Of a DNA stretch of 8,259 nt, positions 4,535 through 8,259 are shown one piece after another. How positions within the stretch are numbered: position 1 is the stretch's first letter; each line of letters starts with the position of its first letter. The notes under the pieces were generated by a model. That model saw nothing but the letters and a program-made list of their open reading frames with translations, searched no databases and was not told the DNA's origin. The stretch lies in assembly GCA_031276475.1 (NCBI GenBank), contig JAISMZ010000016.1:1-8259 (forward strand). The letters are read 5' to 3'. Source of the DNA: Coriobacteriales bacterium. GTDB taxonomy: Bacteria; Actinomycetota; Coriobacteriia; Coriobacteriales; UBA8131. A program made the position numbers and the translations under genes.

Positions 4535-7147
4535 GTGACAAAGGCAAAGACAAAAACGGTGGATAAGACCGTGATGAAAAACCTCGGGCTCTGCGGCTGC
4601 GGCATGCCGGCAAACGCGGCTGCCGTAGACGTAAAGGACGGCAGGGTCGTGAGAATCCGCCCACTGCACTACGATCAGAACTATACCAAGGAGGAATTGA
4701 GATCCTATCGACTTGAGAAAGACGGCCACGTCTTTGAACCCGGGTTCAAATCTCTGTTGCCGCCGCTCTCATTGTCCTACCGCAATCGCACCTACTCCAA
4801 AAACCGCGTCCCTTATCCGCTGATCAGAGAAGACTGGGACGCAGACGGCGAGCGCAACCCGCAAAACCGTGGTATCAGTGGTTATCGGCGTATCGGTTGG
4901 GACGAGGCAACCGATATCATCGCCCAGGAGATCAGGCGCATCCACGACAGCTACGGGCCGTTTTCAATCTATACCCAAGGCGAAGGGCACGGCGAAGCTA
5001 AAATCGCCAGCGGCGGCCATGGTTGCCAGATCGAGATGCTTGAGTATTGCGGCGGCAGCACCAAACAGGCGCGCCAGCCGGACAGTTGGGAGGGCTGGTA
5101 TTGGGGCGCCAAACATATCTGGGGCATGGATCCGCTCGGCCAGAATATCCACCAAAACGGCGTGTTCAGAGACATCACCGAGAACGGCGACGCGGTTTTG
5201 TACTGGGGCGCCGACCCCGAAACCACCCCCTGGGGTTGGGGCGGCCAGCAGGCGTCCAGAATGTGTTATTGGTTTAATGAGATTGGAATAAAATCGATCT
5301 TCATCTGCCCCGACGTCAACTACGCAAACGCCGTACACGCCGACAAATGGATCCCCGTCCTGCCCAATACCGACGCCGCCTTGCAGCTGGCGATCGCCTA
5401 TGTCTGGATAACTGAAGACCTCTACGATAAAGACTACATTGCAACGCACGCCATCGGTTTTGACTGGTTTGAGCAGTACGTCACCGGCGTGCTTGACGGC
5501 GTTCCCAAAACAGCTGAGTGGGCTTTTGAGAAATGCGCCGTCAAGCCCTATACGATCAAGGCCTTCGCCCGCTACTGGGCAAAGCATGCGGTCTCAATCG
5601 CGCACTGCAACGGCGGTGGCTACATCCGCTCGGTGTTCTCGCATGAACCGGCGCGTCTGGAGGTCGCTTTGCTGGGAATGCAGGGGGTGGGAAAGCCCGG
5701 AGCAAATCAATTCAAGTTCATCGAATGGACCCTCTTTGGACTCGACAGCTTCTCCCCGCTCCCCCGATCTGAGACCTGGCCGACCATCGAGGCAGCCTTT
5801 CACGGCTGGAACATGAATCCCAATCCGTCCTTTATCCCCAAGACCAGGATCCATGACGCCATTCTCGACGGCCCAATTGACTGGTATGGCCACGTTATCT
5901 GCAGCTTTCCGCGACACGACCAGTTCCGCCACTTTGAGTATCCGCTGCCCGAGGCCGCGCCGATCCGCATGATCTGGTCGGATACACCGTGCTGGGCGAC
6001 CTGCTGGAATGGCGGCTACCGCTACCAGGACGCAATCCGCGACGCGAGTATCGAATTCATCTTGGTACAGCATCCCTGGATGGAAAACGATACGGTATTT
6101 GCAGACATTGTTTTACCGATAAGAACGATGATGGAATGCAGGGATATTGCAACCGACAACATGGCCGGACAGTTTGCCCTGCTGTTCCTTGAGGAGCAGG
6201 CGGTCGAACCGATAGGTGAGGCGGTAAGCGACTTTAAAGCGGTATACCGCGTTGCCAAAAAGCTTGAGCGCTACGGCGGTGTCTATCAGGGCCTGACCGA
6301 GAAGTTCACACGCGGGATGACCCTCGATGAATCCCTGCGCCTCGCTTTTGAGAAAAGCGGGATCCCCGCGAACTTCAGCTACGAAGACCTTCAGAGGCAG
6401 GGCTTTTGGGCCTCGCCGCTCGCGGAGGGCTGGGAGAGCGAGACCGCGGGGCTTTTCAACTTCTACAACGACCCTGAAGCGCATCCCCTGGGAACGCCTT
6501 CCGGGAAAATCGAGTACTACTCCGTTCCTCTGGCCGAGAACTTCCCGGATGATGATATTCGTGGCCCGTATCCCAAGTGGGTTGAGGAATCCGACGAGCA
6601 TCAGGAGCGAATCAGCTCTGAGCGCGCCCGGTATTATCCCTTCCTGCTGGTTAGCAACCACCCCCGGTGGCGCGTGCATGCGCAATGTGATGACATTCCC
6701 TGGCTGCGTGAGATTCAAACCTGCAAGGTTGTCGGCCCGGATGGATACCGCTACGAGCCCGTCTGGATTAACCCCCAGGATGCCGCAAAATACGACATTG
6801 CCAACGGCGACGTGGTCAAGCTCTTCAACGAGCGAGGCGCGGTGTTAGGTGGTGCAATCGTCTCTGAGCGGATCATGCCCGGGGCTCTTTACCAAGACCA
6901 CGGTTCTCGCCTCGACTCGATAGTCGCCGGCACCGGAGGCATCGACCGTGGCGGGGCCAATAACCTGATAGCGCCTTCCCATACCACTTCTAAAAACGCC
7001 GCTGGAGAAGTGACCAATGGCTTTCTCGTGGGCATCGCAAAGGTTGATGTCGGCGAGCTCGCCGCCCAATATCCCGATCAGTTCAACCGTGAATACGACC
7101 CCGCGTTTGGGCTGATTGCCAGCGCGTACATCAAGGAGGACGAATAA
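4535..7147 (+). CDS. Pyrogallol-phloroglucinol transhydroxylase-like molybdoenzyme, large subunit
   Basis: An 870-residue bis-molybdopterin protein that matches the transhydroxylase alpha subunit of Pelobacter acidigallici (875 residues) in length and along its whole course. Landmarks are RVPYPLIR (91-98), ERNPQNRG (106-113), GWDEATDIIAQEI (121-133), PDSWEGWYWG (182-191), GMQGVGKPGAN (381-391), FADIVLP (522-528) and the C-terminal cofactor-binding domain from about 700, including NHPRWRVHAQ (708-717) and DRGGANN (804-810). Like that enzyme it has no N-terminal [4Fe-4S] motif; only C20 and C22 are present. By comparison from memory, the Mo-ligand serine (Ser175) is Ser184, the adjacent Asp174 is Asp183 and His144 is His152. 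Other pocket residues of the Pelobacter enzyme (Tyr152, Arg153, Trp354, Tyr404, Tyr560) appear changed, so the substrate may differ. GTG at 4535 is preceded by AGGAG (4524-4528); a later in-frame ATG at 4574 is less likely. It follows the 110-aa gene by 62 bases with no obvious promoter, and has no Tat signal. Confidence 0.9.
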   Translation: MTKAKTKTVDKTVMKNLGLCGCGMPANAAAVDVKDGRVVRIRPLHYDQNYTKEELRSYRLEKDGHVFEPGFKSLLPPLSLSYRNRTYSKNRVPYPLIREDWDADGERNPQNRGISGYRRIGWDEATDIIAQEIRRIHDSYGPFSIYTQGEGHGEAKIASGGHGCQIEMLEYCGGSTKQARQPDSWEGWYWGAKHIWGMDPLGQNIHQNGVFRDITENGDAVLYWGADPETTPWGWGGQQASRMCYWFNEIGIKSIFICPDVNYANAVHADKWIPVLPNTDAALQLAIAYVWITEDLYDKDYIATHAIGFDWFEQYVTGVLDGVPKTAEWAFEKCAVKPYTIKAFARYWAKHAVSIAHCNGGGYIRSVFSHEPARLEVALLGMQGVGKPGANQFKFIEWTLFGLDSFSPLPRSETWPTIEAAFHGWNMNPNPSFIPKTRIHDAILDGPIDWYGHVICSFPRHDQFRHFEYPLPEAAPIRMIWSDTPCWATCWNGGYRYQDAIRDASIEFILVQHPWMENDTVFADIVLPIRTMMECRDIATDNMAGQFALLFLEEQAVEPIGEAVSDFKAVYRVAKKLERYGGVYQGLTEKFTRGMTLDESLRLAFEKSGIPANFSYEDLQRQGFWASPLAEGWESETAGLFNFYNDPEAHPLGTPSGKIEYYSVPLAENFPDDDIRGPYPKWVEESDEHQERISSERARYYPFLLVSNHPRWRVHAQCDDIPWLREIQTCKVVGPDGYRYEPVWINPQDAAKYDIANGDVVKLFNERGAVLGGAIVSERIMPGALYQDHGSRLDSIVAGTGGIDRGGANNLIAPSHTTSKNAAGEVTNGFLVGIAKVDVGELAAQYPDQFNREYDPAFGLIASAYIKEDE

Positions 7148-7957
7148 ATGACCAAAGCATTCCTGATCGATTTTAACCGTTGCAATGGTTGTCGCAATTG
7201 CCAGATCGCCTGTAAAGATGAACACTGCGAGCAGGCTTGGCTGCCTTACGCCGAGGCACAGCCGATCATCGGGCATTACTGGATGAACGTAAAAGAGAAG
7301 ACGCGCGGCCAGGTGCCCGTGGTCAAGGTGTCGTATCAGCCCACCCTCTGTACGCATTGCCAGGACGCCCCCTGCGTTGCCGCGGGCAAAGGGGCGGTCT
7401 ATCAGCGCGAGGACGGACTGGTAATCATCGACCCAGGCAAGGCTGTCGGCCTTCGGGAACTGGTTGACGCGTGCCCGCTGGGAGCGATCTATTACAACGA
7501 GGAACTCTCGCTGCCGCAGAAGTGTACCGGCTGCGCGCATCTTCTTGATGATGGTTGGTCGGTGCCGCGCTGCGTGGATGCCTGCGCCACAGAGGCGCTG
7601 CTTTATCTGGACGTAGCCGAGATCGATCTGAGCAAGGCAGAAACCCTTGAACAGACGGCTGCGTTTGGGCCCCGGGTTTACTATCTGAACAGACCCCGGC
7701 GCTTCATCGCCGGTCTGGTGTTTGACGGCACGATAAACGAGGTGCTGATCGGTGCTCGAGTAGAGCTTCTGGATGGCGAAGGTCGGGTCCTGTCATCAGT
7801 CAGAACAGACGATTTTGGTGACTTCAGGTTCAACCAGATAGAGCCCGCAGTGTATCAGCTGACCGTTTTTAGTGATCTGGGAACCAGGACCTTCAATGTT
7901 GATACGCGTGAACAGGATCGCTACGTTGGCGATATAGACATGACCCAAAGCGGATAG
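7148..7957 (+). CDS. Transhydroxylase-like small subunit with three [4Fe-4S] clusters and C-terminal beta-sandwich domain
   Basis: A 269-residue partner of the 870-aa subunit. Twelve cysteines in family positions can hold three [4Fe-4S] clusters: C12, C15, C18, C22; C68, C71, C76; C109; C126, C129; C142, C146. C27 is extra. As in the Pelobacter beta subunit, and unlike four-cluster DmsB proteins, the cysteine expected after C76 is missing (CVAAGKGAVYQREDG) and the third cysteine group is reduced to C109. Residues from about 187 to the end form a Cna-B/transthyretin-like beta domain (GARVELLDGEGRVLSSVRTD, 202-221, then FGDFRFNQIEPAVYQLTV), which the characterised beta subunit also has. This combination identifies the transhydroxylase family firmly. 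The ATG directly follows the TAA of the large subunit, and AAGGAGG (7133-7139) lies inside that gene's 3' end. In the known enzyme the clusters have no essential net redox role; whether they carry electrons here is unknown. Confidence 0.9.
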   Translation: MTKAFLIDFNRCNGCRNCQIACKDEHCEQAWLPYAEAQPIIGHYWMNVKEKTRGQVPVVKVSYQPTLCTHCQDAPCVAAGKGAVYQREDGLVIIDPGKAVGLRELVDACPLGAIYYNEELSLPQKCTGCAHLLDDGWSVPRCVDACATEALLYLDVAEIDLSKAETLEQTAAFGPRVYYLNRPRRFIAGLVFDGTINEVLIGARVELLDGEGRVLSSVRTDDFGDFRFNQIEPAVYQLTVFSDLGTRTFNVDTREQDRYVGDIDMTQSG

Positions 7958-7974
7958 TGGGGTGCGGCTGCTGC

Positions 7975-7991
7975 TATGCAGAAACTGAATA
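7975..7991. promoter_or_regulatory. LysR-type operator (box C) upstream of the transporter gene
   Basis: TATGC-AGAAACT-GAATA keeps the left arm and the T-N11-A pattern of boxes A and B; the right arm differs by one base (GAATA for GCATA). It matches the reverse complement of box A at 14 of 17 positions and box B at 12 of 17, and AGT follows as in box B. Its centre is 77 bases before the first base of the -10 at 8060, exactly as for box B. Confidence 0.58.
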
Positions 7992-8062
7992 GTGTCGTGT
8001 ACATCATCAGGTATCGGGAGGCGCAATATCAGTATTTTCTCTATACATCCGCGTGACACTAT
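7989..8062. repeat. 8-bp inverted repeat linking box C and the -10 hexamer
   Basis: ATAGTGTC (7989-7996) and GACACTAT (8055-8062) are exact reverse complements separated by 58 bases. One arm overlaps the right arm of box C and the other overlaps the -10. This may be chance or a further protein contact. Confidence 0.35.
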
Positions 8063-8065
8063 AAT
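8036..8065 (+). promoter_or_regulatory. Candidate activator-dependent promoter of the transporter gene
   Basis: A perfect TATAAT (8060-8065) lies 18 bases after TTTCTC (8036-8041), a very poor -35. The predicted start is near 8072, with a leader of about 57 bases. Aligned on box B and box C, the two promoters share 12 of 20 bases in the segment just upstream of and over the -35 (1779-1798 against 8025-8044), as expected for a LysR activation site. I see no clear terminator for the upstream operon in 7958-8035, so some read-through is possible. Confidence 0.5.
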
Positions 8066-8128
8066 CAAAAAAATCAAGGCCATCTGGCGCGAAGCGTCGG
8101 AGCCGATTGAACGAAGGAGGAATTAAGA

Positions 8129-8259
8129 ATGACAGGCAACAAGAAGTTCTTCTACGGTTGGGTGATTGCAGTAATCTGTGGCTTGCTCTACCTGCTGTCG
8201 TCGGGGTCTATCCTCAGCGCGACCCAGCTGATCAATCCGAGAATGATGGTAGAAACGGG
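8129..8259 (+). CDS. Major facilitator superfamily transporter, N-terminal part (runs off the right edge)
   Basis: The first 43 codons of a membrane transporter. AAGGAGG (8114-8120) lies 8 bases before the ATG. The peptide opens with a short polar stretch (MTGNKK), then FFYGWVIAVICGLLYLLSSG, the FYGW(V/I) entry into transmembrane helix 1 typical of MFS carriers related to oxalate/formate and monocarboxylate transporters, and then a polar turn (SATQLINPRMM) as in that group. Its substrate cannot be read from this fragment. Its own LysR-type operator and promoter match those of the molybdoenzyme operon, so it most likely imports the substrate or exports a product of that pathway; an aromatic acid or phenol is a guess from the enzymes. 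Confidence 0.8.
   Translation, partial: MTGNKKFFYGWVIAVICGLLYLLSSGSILSATQLINPRMMVET

Noticed and set aside
4964..5587. Long minus-strand open frames within the 870-aa gene (also 6113-6718 and 6845-7540)
   Set aside because: They are shadows of a clearly conserved coding frame and contain no recognisable family motifs.
7958..8035. Intrinsic terminator after the four-gene operon
   Set aside because: I could not find a GC-rich stem followed by a T-run; termination here is not supported by sequence.

Overview
The window has the look of a chromosomal region from an anaerobic bacterium with a moderately GC-rich genome. Shine-Dalgarno sequences are strong, GTG starts are used, and two molybdenum enzymes of types found in anaerobes lie next to each other. 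Pelobacter-like Deltaproteobacteria and gut Coriobacteriia (Eggerthellaceae) both carry such enzymes. I lean to an anaerobe of one of these kinds but cannot fix the taxon from sequence alone.

Layout. Positions 1-125 (minus) hold the start of an unrecognised gene that runs off the left edge. Positions 126-579 form a 454-base divergent intergenic region with a 9-bp-stem hairpin, a degenerate 18-bp tandem repeat array and candidate divergent promoters around a palindromic operator. A LysR-type regulator follows (580-1563, GTG start). Positions 1564-1875 are non-coding: a C-rich, G-poor tract, then an operator and a candidate promoter. A compact four-gene operon runs from 1876 to 7957: an acetylene hydratase / catechol dehydroxylase-like molybdopterin enzyme (755 aa), its small two-cluster ferredoxin subunit (110 aa), a pyrogallol-phloroglucinol transhydroxylase-like large subunit (870 aa) and its three-cluster small subunit with a C-terminal beta-sandwich domain (269 aa). 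A second operator and promoter (7975-8065) precede the start of a major facilitator transporter (8129 to the right edge).

How the parts fit together. A 17-bp palindrome with the LysR T-N11-A pattern (roughly TATGC-N7-GCATA) occurs before the regulator, before the molybdoenzyme operon and before the transporter. In the last two cases its centre lies exactly 77 bases upstream of a good -10 hexamer. This suggests a small regulon: the LysR protein senses a ligand, perhaps a phenolic or other aromatic compound, and switches on the transporter and two cytoplasmic molybdenum enzymes. Neither large subunit has a Tat signal and no membrane anchor subunit is visible.

The nearest characterised relatives of both large subunits catalyse reactions with no net redox change (acetylene hydration; hydroxyl transfer between phenols). 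Catechol dehydroxylases, which are reductive, are also related. Both enzymes here differ at residues that define the characterised relatives. The true substrate is therefore open, and the system may be an undescribed two-step pathway for a polyhydroxylated aromatic compound.
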